A DNA stretch of 64,000 nucleotides, taken from assembly GCA_016868355.1 (NCBI GenBank), contig VGHB01000009.1, positions 62,001 to 126,000 of the forward strand. Reading direction: 5' to 3'. The notes beneath the pieces are model-generated. The model was not told the DNA's origin. It worked only from the letters and a program-made list of their open reading frames with translations, and did no database searches. Both the position numbers and the translations under genes were made by a program. Origin of the DNA: Betaproteobacteria bacterium. GTDB taxonomy: Bacteria > Pseudomonadota > Gammaproteobacteria > Burkholderiales > Burkholderiaceae_C. Every line of letters starts with the position of its first letter. The stretch's first letter is position 1. Positions 1-10,726 of the stretch are shown piece after piece.

Positions 1-387
1 CTGCAGAAGGTGGGGCTGGACGATCGCGCCTTCGGCAAGTACCCACACGAGTTTTCAGGCGGACAGCGCCAGCGCATTGCCATCGCCCGTTGCCTGACGC
101 TCAAGCCCGAAGTGTTGGTGCTTGATGAGGCGGTATCGGCGCTAGACGTGAGCGTGCAGGCCCAGGTGCTGAACCTGCTCAAAGACCTGCAGGACGAATT
201 CGGCCTGAGCTATGTCTTCATCAGCCATGACCTGGCCGTGGTGCGCTTCCTCTCCGACGAAGTGTTGGTGATGAAAGACGGAGTCGTCGTCGAGCAGGCC
301 AGTGCTGAAGAGATCCTGCAGCATCCACGCGAGGACTACACCAAGCGTCTGCTCGGGGCCATCCCGCGCGGCTACCAAGCCGCTTGA
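1..387 (+). CDS. Peptide ABC transporter ATP-binding protein, 3' part (OppF/DppF type)
   Basis: The gene is cut by the left edge; about 128 C-terminal residues remain. The reading frame is open from base 1. Seen: the ABC signature [15 protein letters not shown], the Walker B strand [14 protein letters not shown] and the switch histidine in [10 protein letters not shown]. The tail ending near [11 protein letters not shown] is typical of the oligopeptide/dipeptide-import ATPases (OppF, DppF, GsiA), which energise a membrane permease on the cytoplasmic side. The Walker A half lies outside the window. A LysE-family gene follows after only 7 bases, so the two are probably cotranscribed. The exact substrate (dipeptide, oligopeptide, glutathione) cannot be told from this piece. 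Confidence 0.9.
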   Translation: MQKVGLDDRAFGKYPHEFSGGQRQRIAIARCLTLKPEVLVLDEAVSALDVSVQAQVLNLLKDLQDEFGLSYVFISHDLAVVRFLSDEVLVMKDGVVVEQASAEEILQHPREDYTKRLLGAIPRGYQAA

Positions 388-394
388 CGCCACC

Positions 395-1015
395 TTGACC
401 TTCCCAACCTGGCTCGCGTTCTTCGCCGCCTGCTGGGCGATCAGCATCTCGCCGGGCGCGGGCGCGCTGGCAGCGATGACCTCTGGGCTGAACCATGGCC
501 TCAAACGTGGTCTGATCACGGTGCCTGGTCTCATTCTGGGCATCTGGACGCAGTTGCTGATCGTGGGCGTGGGCTTGGGGGCCTTGGTGGCCACCTCCAC
601 CGCGGCCTTTGAGATCGTACGCTGGGGCGGTGTGGCCTATCTCGTGTACTTGGGTATCCAGCAATGGCGCGCGCCGCCACGCGACTGGACAGCGGCAACT
701 GAGAGCGGCTACACGCCCGCCAAAGTCCTCATTGCCCGCGCCTGGGCTGTCAATGCCGTCAATCCCAAAGGCACCGTCTTCTTCTTGGCCGTGGTGCCGC
801 AGTTCCTGAATTTGGAACAAGCCCTCATCCCTCAATACCTGCTCATCGGCCTCACACTCAGCTTGACCGACCTGGTGATCATGACGGGCTACACCGCCTT
901 GGCAGCACGCGTGCTGCGAGCACTGAGGTCACCGGCACAGCAACGGCTGATCAACCACGCATTCGGCGGGCTGTTTGTGGCAGCCGGTGTCTTGCTGGCG
1001 ATCTTCCAACGCTAA
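395..1015 (+). CDS. LysE/RhtB family amino-acid exporter
   Basis: About 206 residues, the usual length of LysE/RhtB exporters, which move amino acids or their derivatives out across the inner membrane. Seen: the N-terminal family motif SISPGAGALAAMTSG in the first transmembrane segment, the conserved NPKGTVFFLAVVPQF segment, and about six hydrophobic segments. The chosen start is the TTG at 395, because the family homology begins with the residues that follow it; the open frame runs further upstream but there overlaps the ABC ATPase gene in another phase. It lies 7 bases downstream of that ATPase. The substrate is unknown. Confidence 0.87.
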   Translation: MTFPTWLAFFAACWAISISPGAGALAAMTSGLNHGLKRGLITVPGLILGIWTQLLIVGVGLGALVATSTAAFEIVRWGGVAYLVYLGIQQWRAPPRDWTAATESGYTPAKVLIARAWAVNAVNPKGTVFFLAVVPQFLNLEQALIPQYLLIGLTLSLTDLVIMTGYTALAARVLRALRSPAQQRLINHAFGGLFVAAGVLLAIFQR

Positions 1016-1056
1016 GCTTCGCTAGACTTGCCCCTTCGCACCAGGCTCTGACGATC

Positions 1057-1422
1057 ATGCTTCAGCAAGTCACCCCCATCCTGCGCAGTTTTGACGAGGC
1101 TAAGGCCCTATCGTTTTATCTGGACTTCCTCGGCTTCCAGGTGCTGTTCAAACACCGCTTTCGTGACGGTGCCCCGCTCTACATGGGCATCAGACGTGAC
1201 CAATGTGAACTGCATCTGTCCGAACACCACGGCGATGCGTGCCCGGGCAGTGCCTTGCGCATTGGCGTGTCGGACGTGGATGCGCTGTACGCCGAGCTTC
1301 GGGCCAAGGTGTACGCCTATGCCGAGCCCGAAGTGCAGGACATGCCCTGGGGTACCCGGGACTTCACTGTCAACGATCCCTTCGGTAATCACCTCACCTT
1401 CACCAGTGCCGTCAGCACCTGA
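1057..1422 (+). CDS. Glyoxalase/bleomycin-resistance fold protein
   Basis: A 121-residue protein of the vicinal-oxygen-chelate superfamily. Seen: the opening SFDEAKALSFYLDFLGFQV, the middle strand CELHLSEHHGD with possible metal-ligand histidines, and the closing DPFGNHLTFT. The usual terminal glutamate ligand after the GN motif is not evident, so metal binding and enzymatic activity are uncertain. Several subfamilies (bleomycin-binding proteins, lyases, dioxygenases) share this length. It starts 41 bases after the LysE gene on the same strand. No specific function can be assigned. Confidence 0.8.
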   Translation: MLQQVTPILRSFDEAKALSFYLDFLGFQVLFKHRFRDGAPLYMGIRRDQCELHLSEHHGDACPGSALRIGVSDVDALYAELRAKVYAYAEPEVQDMPWGTRDFTVNDPFGNHLTFTSAVST

Positions 1423-1490
1423 GAATTCCAGCGGCGCGCCGGCATCCCACACCATGCTGATGCTTCTTGGCAAGAAACGAGGCCATACCC

Positions 1491-2177
1491 TTGATCCGCA
1501 CCTGCGCCGCAGCCCTTTTAATTGGCCTACTCACCGCCTGCGCCACCACACCCCCTTTTGCTGTTGACGGCTGGCAACAACAAACCCTGCCCGGTAAGCC
1601 CGCCACCACCTACCGCTGGACGCAAAAGGAAGGCCGCACCGCGCTGCAGGCCGATGCGCGGCAGTCGGCCAGCCTTTGGCGCAAGCGCCTGAACCCAGCC
1701 GAGCCGACGCCACAAGCCGTTCGCTTTTCATGGTGGGTGCAGGACTTGATCCCGCAAGCCTCGGTGGCTGAGGCGCACCTGGAGGACTCACCAGCGCGCG
1801 TGATCTTCAGCTTCGACGGTGACCGCAGCCGACTCTCAGGCCGTAACCGCTCGCTGTTTGATCTGGCCGAGACCTTGACCGGCGAAGCACCGCCCTTTGC
1901 CACCCTCATGTATGTGTGGGACCCCACACTGCCGGTGGGCACCGTGGTGGTCAACCCGCGCACCGACCGCGTCCGCAAGATCGTGGTGGATTCTGGCCCG
2001 CAACAACTGCGCACCTGGCGCGACCATCAACGCAACTTGGTGGAAGACTTCCGCCGGGCCTTCAATGAAGAGCCCGGACCCTTGGTGTCGGTGGCGGTGA
2101 TGAGCGACAGTGACAACACCAAGAGCCGGGCGCTCAGCTGGTTTGGGCCTGTGCAATGGGGTGCTGCAAAGCCCTGA
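1491..2177 (+). CDS. DUF3047 family lipoprotein
   Basis: About 228 residues. The N-terminus has a short hydrophobic stretch ending in the lipobox-like LLTACATT, so the mature protein is probably lipid-anchored on the periplasmic side. The rest fits the DUF3047 family: a GWQQQTLPGKPATTY-like opening, FSWWVQDL, VIFSFDGDR, and a LMYVWDPTLPVGTVV segment. The TTG at 1491 is preferred, with an AGAAACGAGG-like ribosome site about 8 bases upstream; an in-frame TTG at 1467 would add eight residues. It converges with the Bug receptor on the other strand. The family has no established biochemical function. Confidence 0.75.
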   Translation: MIRTCAAALLIGLLTACATTPPFAVDGWQQQTLPGKPATTYRWTQKEGRTALQADARQSASLWRKRLNPAEPTPQAVRFSWWVQDLIPQASVAEAHLEDSPARVIFSFDGDRSRLSGRNRSLFDLAETLTGEAPPFATLMYVWDPTLPVGTVVVNPRTDRVRKIVVDSGPQQLRTWRDHQRNLVEDFRRAFNEEPGPLVSVAVMSDSDNTKSRALSWFGPVQWGAAKP

Positions 2178-2222
2178 CTGGGGTCACCAGCCATCCGGGC
2201 ACCCCTTCAAAATCTGACCCCC

Positions 2223-3233
2223 TCACTGCGCGATCTCGATTTTTGCCTCGCGTATCACCCGGGCCCATTTCGCCGTTTCCACCCGCGTGCGTTCAGCTAG
2301 GGCCGCCGGCGAACCCGGATCGGTGATGAAGCCGATGTTGGCAAACCGCTCCTGCACATCTTTGGCGGCAGCCCCTGCGTTGAAGGCCGCATTCAGGCGC
2401 GTCACCACCTCGGTCGATGTGCCGGCAGGCGCAAAGGCCGCGAAATAGGCGATCAGCTCGTAGTCCTTCATCCCCAAGGCTTCATTGACCGTGGGCAGGT
2501 CCGGCACCGCAGCCGAGCGCTTCACCGAGGTCACTGCCAGCCCGCGGATCTTGCCGGCGCGAACCTGGGGTATGGTCACCGCGAAATCCGCGGTGAACAT
2601 CATCACCTGCCCCCCGATCAGATTGGTCATCGCATCGGGGCCGCTCTTGAAAGGGATGTTGGTCATCTTGATGCCGGCCATGCTGGCCAGCATCTCGGAG
2701 GACACCAATTGCGAGGTACTGGCGCTGGCAAAGGTGATGTGCCCCGCGGGCTTGGATTTGGCCAGGTCCACCAGGTCCTTCAGGTTGCGCACAGGAAGCT
2801 CGTTGTTCACCGCCACGATCAGCGGCACCTGGCCCAAATAGGCTACCGGCGTGAAGGCCGTGTCCTGGTCGTAGGGCAGGCTCTTCACCAAAGACTTCAA
2901 AGCCGCGTTGGTGCTGTTGGTTCCGATCAAAATGGTGTAGCCGTCGGGCGCAGCCTTGGCCACCTCGGCAGCACCCAACATGCCGTTGGCACCAGGCCGG
3001 TTCTCGATCACCACCGTAGCCCCCAAGGATTCACTGACCTTCTGCCCGAATGCGCGGGCCACCTGATCGGTGGCGCTGCCGGCAGCGAAGGGCACCACGA
3101 AGCGTATCGGCTTGGTGCCTGGCCAGGCCGCCTGGGCCTGTGCCCAGCTGGGCACCAGCGCCGCCGAGGCGGCCAGAATCACGCGCCGGCGGCTGATCCA
3201 GGATGGGCAAGGGCTGTGCAAGGGTCTGTTCAT
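2223..3233 (-). CDS. Bug-family tripartite tricarboxylate transporter receptor (first of three)
   Basis: About 336 residues, periplasmic solute-binding protein of the Bug/TctC family, typical of Burkholderiales. Seen: an N-terminal export signal with SRRRVILAASAAL and a cut near AQA, then the family segment IRFVVPFAAGSATDQVAR and the ENRPGANGMLGA loop that contacts carboxylated ligands. The ATG at 3233 is preferred over one 12 codons upstream because the arginine-rich signal starts just after it. The SRRR motif resembles a Tat signal, but Sec export is equally possible. It lies 32 bases downstream of a second Bug gene in the same direction, so the two probably form one transcript. No TctA/TctB membrane partner is nearby. 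Ligand unknown. Confidence 0.88.
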   Translation of the reverse strand: MNRPLHSPCPSWISRRRVILAASAALVPSWAQAQAAWPGTKPIRFVVPFAAGSATDQVARAFGQKVSESLGATVVIENRPGANGMLGAAEVAKAAPDGYTILIGTNSTNAALKSLVKSLPYDQDTAFTPVAYLGQVPLIVAVNNELPVRNLKDLVDLAKSKPAGHITFASASTSQLVSSEMLASMAGIKMTNIPFKSGPDAMTNLIGGQVMMFTADFAVTIPQVRAGKIRGLAVTSVKRSAAVPDLPTVNEALGMKDYELIAYFAAFAPAGTSTEVVTRLNAAFNAGAAAKDVQERFANIGFITDPGSPAALAERTRVETAKWARVIREAKIEIAQ

Positions 3234-3265
3234 CACACGGGTCTGTCCAGAGTTCGACAGATCAA

Positions 3266-4234
3266 TCAATTGGGTTTGGCCATGCCCAAGCGCTCAACCA
3301 ACGCCTTTTCGCGGCGGAAGGTGTCTTCGGCAAAGCGCAGGTACTGCTGCGGGTTCATGTGCATCAGCGCCTGGTCGTACCGTGCAAGGGCTTCCACATG
3401 GGAGGCCTGTTCCATCGCCTGCTTGAACACGTCATGGATGCGCTGGACCAAGGCTGGGTCCATGCCTTTGGGGCCCGCAATCCCATAGGGCGACGCCTGC
3501 ACCAAGGGGATGCCCAATTCGGTCAGCGTGGGCACATCGGGGAACTTGGGCAGGCGCTGCGCCCCCCAGGTGTTGAGCACCCGAAGCCGCCCGCTGGCCA
3601 CATGCGGGGCGAAGCCGGTGGAGTCTGCAGCAGCCATGATCTGACCACCCAGTATGGCCTGCATCATGTCCGCACTGCCCTTGAAGGGGATGTGGTTGAG
3701 CGCCAGACCCAGTCGCAGAGCGATGTCTTCCATGGTCAGGTGCGGGCTGGTAAGCACCCCGGTGGAGCCATAGGACAGGCGGCCCGGGTTGGCCTTGGCA
3801 TAGGCGACGAAGTCGGCCCAGGTTTTGATAGGCGACTCCGATGGAACGACCAGACCAAAGGCATAACCCGTCACGCCGATGATGTAGCTCAGATCCTTCA
3901 GAGGGTCCCACGTCATCTTTTGCGTGTAGGGCATGCGAAACACGCCCAGGGGCACCTGGGCCAGGGTGTGGCCATCCGGGCGGGACTGTTGCATCTGCTG
4001 GGCCGGCAGCGTGCCGCCAGCGCCGGGGCGGTTCTCCACCACCACGGGTTGGCCCAATAAACGAGAAGCGTTCTCCGCCAGCACCCGCATCGTGACATCG
4101 GTGGGTCCTCCGGCGGGGAAGGCGATCATGAGCTTGATGGGCTGGCTGGGCCACGCCGTTTGCGCTCGAACCACATGGGACAAGGGCAGCAAACAGCAGG
4201 CGGCGGCTTGCACGATGGCACGGCGTCGGATCAT
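3266..4234 (-). CDS. Bug-family tripartite tricarboxylate transporter receptor (second of three)
   Basis: About 322 residues. Seen: signal peptide MIRRRAIVQAAACCLLPLS with a cut after VRA, family opening IKLMIAFPAGGPTDVTMR, and the ENRPGAGGTLPAQQM loop. The start at 4234 is supported by a CAGGAG ribosome site about 5 bases upstream; the open frame extends 65 codons further with no homology. First gene of a probable two-gene minus-strand unit with the receptor ending at 2223. As with most Bug proteins, it may work with a distant TctAB permease or have a sensory role. Confidence 0.88.
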   Translation of the reverse strand: MIRRRAIVQAAACCLLPLSHVVRAQTAWPSQPIKLMIAFPAGGPTDVTMRVLAENASRLLGQPVVVENRPGAGGTLPAQQMQQSRPDGHTLAQVPLGVFRMPYTQKMTWDPLKDLSYIIGVTGYAFGLVVPSESPIKTWADFVAYAKANPGRLSYGSTGVLTSPHLTMEDIALRLGLALNHIPFKGSADMMQAILGGQIMAAADSTGFAPHVASGRLRVLNTWGAQRLPKFPDVPTLTELGIPLVQASPYGIAGPKGMDPALVQRIHDVFKQAMEQASHVEALARYDQALMHMNPQQYLRFAEDTFRREKALVERLGMAKPN

Positions 4235-4415
4235 TCGATACTCCTGAAATTGAACCCGTGAAAACCCCGTGAGGATCGTCCGCGTTTGGCAGGCCTGCAA
4301 CCCGGGCTTGCCCTGCCTCTTGGGGCACACTAAGCAGCAGCGCTTGCCCCAGCCTGGCGCCCAGGCCCGCTGTAGCCGGTCCCCTTCAGGCTTGGAGAGC
4401 ACATGGCACACCGCC

Positions 4416-4442
4416 CCAAACCAAACCAAACCAACCCAACCC
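4416..4442. repeat. Short CCAAA/CCAAC pentamer tract between divergent Bug genes
   Basis: Three CCAAA units followed by two CCAAC units. It sits in the 221-base region between divergent receptor genes, directly before the ribosome site of the plus-strand gene. No other gene is visible between 4235 and 4455. Confidence 0.7.
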
Positions 4443-4455
4443 TCCTGGAGACCCT

Positions 4456-5478
4456 ATGCGCACCAACCTCCCAAGACGCCGACTTCTCCTGGCCGCCGCC
4501 GGCTTTCCCCTGAGCAACCTGTGGGCGCTGTGGCCCGCTGCGGCAGGGGCCCAATCGGCATGGCCAAGCAAGCCTGTGCGCATCGTGGTGCCCTTCCCCG
4601 CTGCGGGCACCACCGACATCTTGGCCCGAGCCTTGGCGCCCGAACTTCAACGTGCCTTTGGCCAGCCCTTCGTGGTGGAAAACAAGCCCGGCGCCGGCGG
4701 CAATGTGGGGTCTGCCGATGTGGCCAAGTCTGCCAACGACGGTCACCATCTGCTCATGGGCACGGTGGGCACCCATGGCATCAATGTCTCCCTCTACCCC
4801 AAGCTGCCCTACGACCCTATAAAAGACTTCACTCCCGTGACCTTGGTGGCCGGTGTGCCCAATGTGCTGGTGGTCAATCCGGCCCTGGCCCAACGACACA
4901 ATATCCAATCGGTGGCCGACCTCATCCGCTATGCCAAAGGTAACCCCGGCAGGCTCAACATGGCCTCCAGCGGCAATGGAACCTCCATTCATCTGGCCGG
5001 CGAACTGTTCAAGAGCATGACCGGCACCTTCATGGTTCATTTTCCCTATCGCGGTTCGGGCCCGGCCCTCATCGACCTCATGGGAGGCAACGTCGACTTG
5101 ATGTTTGACAACCTGCCGTCGTCCATGCCTCACATCAAGAGTGGCAAGCTCAAGGCACTGGCGGTCACCAGTGCGACACGCTCATCAGCCCTGCCCGATG
5201 TGCCCACCGTGGAAGAAGCGGGTGGACCCCCACTCAAGGGATACGAAGCGTCCAGTTGGTTTGGCCTGTTGGCGCCAGCGGGCACTCCCATGGACATCGT
5301 CATCCGGATCCAACAAGAGGCGGCAAAGGCGATGGGCACACCCGCCCTGAAAGAGCGGTTGCAAGCCCAGGGGGCCATCCCCAGCGGCATCACCAGCGCC
5401 GAGTTTGCCCGTCATATCGAAGCCGAAAGCCGCAAGTGGGCTGCAGTGGTCAAGGTATCGGGCGCTAAGGTGGACTGA
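4456..5478 (+). CDS. Bug-family tripartite tricarboxylate transporter receptor (third of three)
   Basis: 340 residues. Seen: a signal peptide beginning [15 protein letters not shown] and ending near AGAQS, then [54 protein letters not shown] and a C-terminal region typical of the family. A GGAG ribosome site lies about 6 bases before the ATG. It is transcribed divergently from the other two receptors. The next gene, a carboxypeptidase, begins one base after its stop codon, so the two are almost certainly translated from one message; this may point to a peptide-derived or amino-acid ligand, which is inference. Confidence 0.9.
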   Translation: MRTNLPRRRLLLAAAGFPLSNLWALWPAAAGAQSAWPSKPVRIVVPFPAAGTTDILARALAPELQRAFGQPFVVENKPGAGGNVGSADVAKSANDGHHLLMGTVGTHGINVSLYPKLPYDPIKDFTPVTLVAGVPNVLVVNPALAQRHNIQSVADLIRYAKGNPGRLNMASSGNGTSIHLAGELFKSMTGTFMVHFPYRGSGPALIDLMGGNVDLMFDNLPSSMPHIKSGKLKALAVTSATRSSALPDVPTVEEAGGPPLKGYEASSWFGLLAPAGTPMDIVIRIQQEAAKAMGTPALKERLQAQGAIPSGITSAEFARHIEAESRKWAAVVKVSGAKVD

Positions 5479-5479
5479 T

Positions 5480-7198
5480 ATGGCGGCTGCGTTTCGCCAA
5501 CGCTACCTGGACCATGCGGAAATCGAGGCTGCCTTGGAACAGTGGGCACAAGCCCACCCGGGGCTTGTGCGCCTGTCCAGCCTAGGCACCAGCGCCCAAG
5601 GGCGTGACATTCCGCTGCTCACCATTGGCCCCGACCCCAACCGCATTCGCCCGGCGGTGTGGGTGGACGGCAATATGCACGCCAGCGAGGTCTGTGGCTC
5701 TAGTGTAGCCATGGCCATCGCCGAAGATGTGATCGGCATCCACCAGGGCAAGAACGCGGCCGGTGGTAAGCCGCTGCCCGCCCACTTGGCGCAGGCCATA
5801 CGAGAGAGCCTCTTCTATGTGGTGCCGCGCATCTCCCCCGATGGCGCAGAAGCGGTGCTCAAGACCGGCCGCTATGTGCGCTCCAGCCCGGTCAACGACC
5901 GCAGCAACCTGGGCCATGCCCGCTGGAAGCACCAAGACCTCAACGGCGACGGTAAGGCCGGATATATGCGGGTAGCAGACCCCCATGGCGAGTTGGTGGA
6001 GCTGCGCGGCAGTGATGGCCAGCCCCTGAGCCCGCCGGTGATGGTGCCGCGATTGGCCGAAGACGAGGGCCCGTACTACAAGCTTTTCCCGGAAGGCGTC
6101 ATCGAGAACTTCGATGGCCGACACATTCCTGGGCACCACTTCCTCAACGACAACCTCTATGACTTCAATCGCAACTTCCCCTATCACTGGGCGCCCGAGC
6201 CACAGCAGATAGGCGCTGGCCACTACCCCGGCAGTGCGCCGGAAACGCGCGCAGTCATGGACTTCGCTACGCGGCACCCCAACATCATGGTGTGGCTGAA
6301 TCTGCACACATTCGGCGGCGTGTTGATACGCCCGCTGGGCGACAAGCCCGATGCAAAGATGAACCCGAACGATCTGGCCGTCTATCGGCAGGTCGAGGAG
6401 TGGATGACCGAGCACACCGGCTATGCTGCCGTCAGCGGCTATCACGAGTTCCTGTATGAGCCTGATAAGCCCTTGCATGGTGACCTCTCCGATTACGCCT
6501 ACTACCAACGCGGTGCACTGGCCTATGTGGTCGAACTCTGGGACCTCTTTGCCCAGCTGGGTATCGAGCGCAAGAAGCCCTTCGTGGACCACTACAGCCG
6601 GCTCACCCGAGACGACCTGCGTAAGCTGCACGCCTTTGACCGCGAGCACAACGCCGGGCGCATCTTCAAGCCGTGGAAGAAGATTCAACATCCGCAAATC
6701 GGTGAAGTCGAAGTGGACGGCTACGACCCGCTTGTGGGCGTGTGGAACCCACCTTATGAGCGCTTGGCGCAGACCTGCGAACAGCAAAGCGCCGCCTTCT
6801 TGCGGGTCGCTGCGCTCATACCCAGGCTGACGCTGGAGGTGGTATCCCAAGAGCGCAAAGGCTCACTCATCCAAGTTGAGCTCAAGCTCAGCAACCATGG
6901 CTACCTGGGCAGCGCCGGCATCGCGTCTGCCCAGCAACTCCCGGTCGCAGAGCCTTTGCGCGCAAGCTGGGTCTGCAGCGGCACCGCCGTGGTGTCCCCC
7001 GCTGAAACTGCGCTGCAGCTGGGCCATCTCGAAGGCTGGGGCAACGGTCTGCACGGCGGTCCCGGCATCTTCGCACCATGGACACGCGGCAACACCCACG
7101 AGCGCCGATTCATGCTGATGGTCGATGGCGCAGGCAGCGTCACCGTCAGCGTTGACAGCTGCCGTACGGGCTCGGTCAGCTGCACGGTGCGCGTTTAG
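5480..7198 (+). CDS. M14 family zinc carboxypeptidase
   Basis: 572 residues. Seen: the zinc motif HASE at residues 67-70 ([14 protein letters not shown]), the third zinc ligand His276 in LNLHTFGG, and the likely catalytic Glu352 in YVVELWD, all as in M14 metallocarboxypeptidases. A conserved [11 protein letters not shown] segment lies between. A C-terminal extension of about 170 residues, apparently beta-rich, follows the peptidase domain. No clear signal peptide was seen, so a cytoplasmic location is likely. The ATG at 5480 is preferred: it lies one base after the stop of the upstream Bug receptor, while the longer frame overlaps that gene. Specific substrate unknown. Confidence 0.88.
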   Translation: MAAAFRQRYLDHAEIEAALEQWAQAHPGLVRLSSLGTSAQGRDIPLLTIGPDPNRIRPAVWVDGNMHASEVCGSSVAMAIAEDVIGIHQGKNAAGGKPLPAHLAQAIRESLFYVVPRISPDGAEAVLKTGRYVRSSPVNDRSNLGHARWKHQDLNGDGKAGYMRVADPHGELVELRGSDGQPLSPPVMVPRLAEDEGPYYKLFPEGVIENFDGRHIPGHHFLNDNLYDFNRNFPYHWAPEPQQIGAGHYPGSAPETRAVMDFATRHPNIMVWLNLHTFGGVLIRPLGDKPDAKMNPNDLAVYRQVEEWMTEHTGYAAVSGYHEFLYEPDKPLHGDLSDYAYYQRGALAYVVELWDLFAQLGIERKKPFVDHYSRLTRDDLRKLHAFDREHNAGRIFKPWKKIQHPQIGEVEVDGYDPLVGVWNPPYERLAQTCEQQSAAFLRVAALIPRLTLEVVSQERKGSLIQVELKLSNHGYLGSAGIASAQQLPVAEPLRASWVCSGTAVVSPAETALQLGHLEGWGNGLHGGPGIFAPWTRGNTHERRFMLMVDGAGSVTVSVDSCRTGSVSCTVRV

Positions 7199-7207
7199 CG
7201 CTGGGCC

Positions 7208-8053
7208 TCAGGCTGCGCCCTTGGAGCTGCCGCTCAGGGCTGCATTCAAGCTGAGCTGGGTCTGGCGGGCCACGGCCCGCGCAGCCGTGGCGAAGTCGTC
7301 TCCATTGGACGCATACAGCACCGCACGGGACGAATTCACGATCAGGGCCCCGCCGGGCCGTGCCGCAGCCTTTACCGTGGCTGCGGCATCACCGCCTTGC
7401 GCGCCCACACCCGGCACCAACAGCGGCAGCGTCGGGGCCAGTTCACGCACCCTGGTCAATTCAGCCGGAAAGGTCGCTCCCACCACCAAGCCTAATTGCC
7501 CGCTGCGGTTCCAAGGGCCCGAGGCCAAACGGGCCACATGCTCGTACAAGAGGCTGCCGTCAGCCAGACGCTGCGCCTGTAAGTCAGATCCGCCGGGGTT
7601 GGAGGTGCGACACAACAGGATCAACCCTTTGTCGGAATAGGCCAAGTAGGGCTCGATCGAGTCGAAGCCCATGAAGGGCGATAGCGTCACCGCATCGGCC
7701 TGATAGCGGGTAAAGGCCTCCCGCGCATACTGTTCAGCGGTGCTGCCAATGTCGCCCCGCTTGGCGTCCAGGATCACCGGAACCTGCGGCGCATTTCGCT
7801 TGATGTAGGCCATCAAGCGTTCGAGTTGGTCCTCGGCGCGGTGCGCAGCAAAGTAGGCTATTTGCGGTTTGAAAGCGCACACCACATCTTTGGTGGCGTC
7901 CACAATGGCTGCACAGAAGTCGAAGATGCGATCGGCATCCCCCTTCCAGGCGCCAGGAAACTTCGAGGGCTCAGGGTCCAATCCTATGCACAGCATGGTG
8001 CTCTGGCCTTGGGACACCCCATTGAGCATTTGGGTGAATGTCATGGTGGGCAA
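7208..8053 (-). CDS. pyrF: Orotidine 5'-phosphate decarboxylase (type 2)
   Basis: 281 residues; decarboxylates OMP to UMP, the last step of de novo UMP synthesis, in the cytoplasm. Seen: CIGLDPEPSKFP near residue 22, AFKPQIAYFAAHR near residue 60, and the catalytic signature LDAKRGDIGSTAEQYA with Lys98. This arrangement is the longer type 2 OMPDC found in many beta- and actinobacteria rather than the E. coli form. The start at 8053 has an in-frame alternative ATG at 8044. It is the distal member of a minus-strand pair with purB, 46 bases downstream. Confidence 0.96.
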   Translation of the reverse strand: MPTMTFTQMLNGVSQGQSTMLCIGLDPEPSKFPGAWKGDADRIFDFCAAIVDATKDVVCAFKPQIAYFAAHRAEDQLERLMAYIKRNAPQVPVILDAKRGDIGSTAEQYAREAFTRYQADAVTLSPFMGFDSIEPYLAYSDKGLILLCRTSNPGGSDLQAQRLADGSLLYEHVARLASGPWNRSGQLGLVVGATFPAELTRVRELAPTLPLLVPGVGAQGGDAAATVKAAARPGGALIVNSSRAVLYASNGDDFATAARAVARQTQLSLNAALSGSSKGAA

Positions 8054-8099
8054 CCGTGCTGCTCACAATGTCGTGCCGCGCCGCGCAGGGGCCGCCCGA

Positions 8100-9491
<1,392 letters not shown>

Positions 9492-9612
9492 TTAATTTTA
9501 GGCGGCTGGGCTTGAAGCAAGATGGACGGTTCAGATCGACCTCCAGAACCGCCCATCGGTACGGCCAGCTCGCGTTCGCCGCTACGCCCTTCTGCTCAGC
9601 TTGGAAGCATCC

Positions 9613-10290
9613 ATGCCCAACACCACTGCAAACAACACCCCCGAACCCACTGCCCGTTCCTTTCCAGGCGTGCAGCGGCTGAACCATCCCCTCATCCAGC
9701 ACAAGCTGACCCTGCTGCGCGAAAAAAACCGCAGTTCATCGAGCTTCAGGCGGTTGCTGCAAGAAATCAGCCTGCTCATGGCCTACGAGGTCACACGGGA
9801 GATGCCCACGCAGTTGGTGGACATCGAAACCCCCTTGGAGGGTATGAAGTCGCCGGTGATCGACGGCAAGAAGACGGTCTTCGTGGTCATCATGCGCGCG
9901 GGCGCAGGGCTGTTGGAGGGCATGCTCGATGTGGTGCCCAGCGCGCGGGTGGGCCATGTGGGCCTGTACCGCAACCCTGAAACCCTAGAGGCCGTGGAGT
10001 ACTACTTCAAGATGCCCGCGGGCATGCCCGAACGCGACGCGATCGTGCTCGATCCGATGCTGGCCACCGGCCACTCGGCGGTGGCCGCCGTCACGCGCCT
10101 GAAGGCCACCAAGCCCCGGTCCATCCGCTTCGTGTGCCTCTTGGCCGCGCCCGAAGGCCTGCGCACCTTCGCAAAAGCCCACCCCGATGTGCAGGTCTAC
10201 ACCGCCGCCATCGACCGCGAGCTCAATGACCACGGCTACATCCTGCCGGGCCTCGGAGATGCCGGAGATCGGATCTACGGTACCAAGTAG
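9613..10290 (+). CDS. upp: Uracil phosphoribosyltransferase
   Basis: About 225 residues; makes UMP from uracil and PRPP in the salvage pathway. Seen: [30 protein letters not shown], and the PRPP-binding loop [14 protein letters not shown]. The ATG at 9613 is preferred, with GGAAG about 6 bases upstream; a TTG at 9601 is possible. The N-terminus is about 15 residues longer than that of E. coli Upp. It lies next to, but opposite in strand to, the nucleoside catabolic operon whose deoA step yields uracil or thymine. Confidence 0.96.
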   Translation: MPNTTANNTPEPTARSFPGVQRLNHPLIQHKLTLLREKNRSSSSFRRLLQEISLLMAYEVTREMPTQLVDIETPLEGMKSPVIDGKKTVFVVIMRAGAGLLEGMLDVVPSARVGHVGLYRNPETLEAVEYYFKMPAGMPERDAIVLDPMLATGHSAVAAVTRLKATKPRSIRFVCLLAAPEGLRTFAKAHPDVQVYTAAIDRELNDHGYILPGLGDAGDRIYGTK

Positions 10291-10645
10291 GCAAAGACAA
10301 CCGACGGTGCCGGGCGTAAGCCCACAAGGCAGCGGCAAACACGGTGGTATGAAGCCGCAGCCAAGCTTCGGTCTGCGCGCGCCGCTGCGTGGCAAAGCAA
10401 GGCGCTCCATGGGCAATCTTGGCCGTACCCGCGCGCGCCAGCAGGCACTGTTGCAACCACACTGCCAGGGGTAAGGCCAAAGCGAGCACAGTCATGAGGG
10501 TCACCAACGCATCGCGGGCCATGTAGTTACCAGGCTGGCCAGAGGCATTGAAGTGGGACGCCACCACCGGCGGCAATTCCTGAGCGGTGACCAGAACAAA
10601 GCCTGCTGCGCAAGCAGCGATCAACGCAGCGATGAGAGGGTACAC
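10223..10645 (-). CDS. DUF1648 membrane protein, probably degenerate at its 3' end
   Basis: A 140-codon frame. Seen: a hydrophobic N-terminus, then the DUF1648 motif [19 protein letters not shown], a second hydrophobic stretch and [19 protein letters not shown], all in the expected order for small standalone DUF1648 proteins. After that the frame becomes arginine-rich, loses any membrane character, and runs 68 bases into the 3' end of upp on the opposite strand. This suggests loss of the true C-terminus by frameshift or deletion. It could also be a short but real protein. Function unknown; the family includes SdpI-related proteins. It lies 81 bases downstream of deoA in the same direction. 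Confidence 0.5.
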   Translation of the reverse strand: MYPLIAALIAACAAGFVLVTAQELPPVVASHFNASGQPGNYMARDALVTLMTVLALALPLAVWLQQCLLARAGTAKIAHGAPCFATQRRAQTEAWLRLHTTVFAAALWAYARHRRLSLPTWYRRSDLRHLRGPAGCSRGH

Positions 10646-10726
10646 ATCAGATGCTCAAAACGGCACTTGCGCCGATGCCTGGGGCAGCCGACGAGGTTCC
10701 GTTGAAATCGGTAGGCTCTGTTGTAT

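Noticed and set aside
3200-3233. Twin-arginine signal in the first Bug receptor
   Set aside because: SRRRVIL partly fits, but Bug signals often carry several arginines and Sec export fits as well; not called as a separate feature.
5582-6850. 422-codon antisense frame over the M14 carboxypeptidase
   Set aside because: The plus strand has all zinc-site residues; the antisense protein has no family features.
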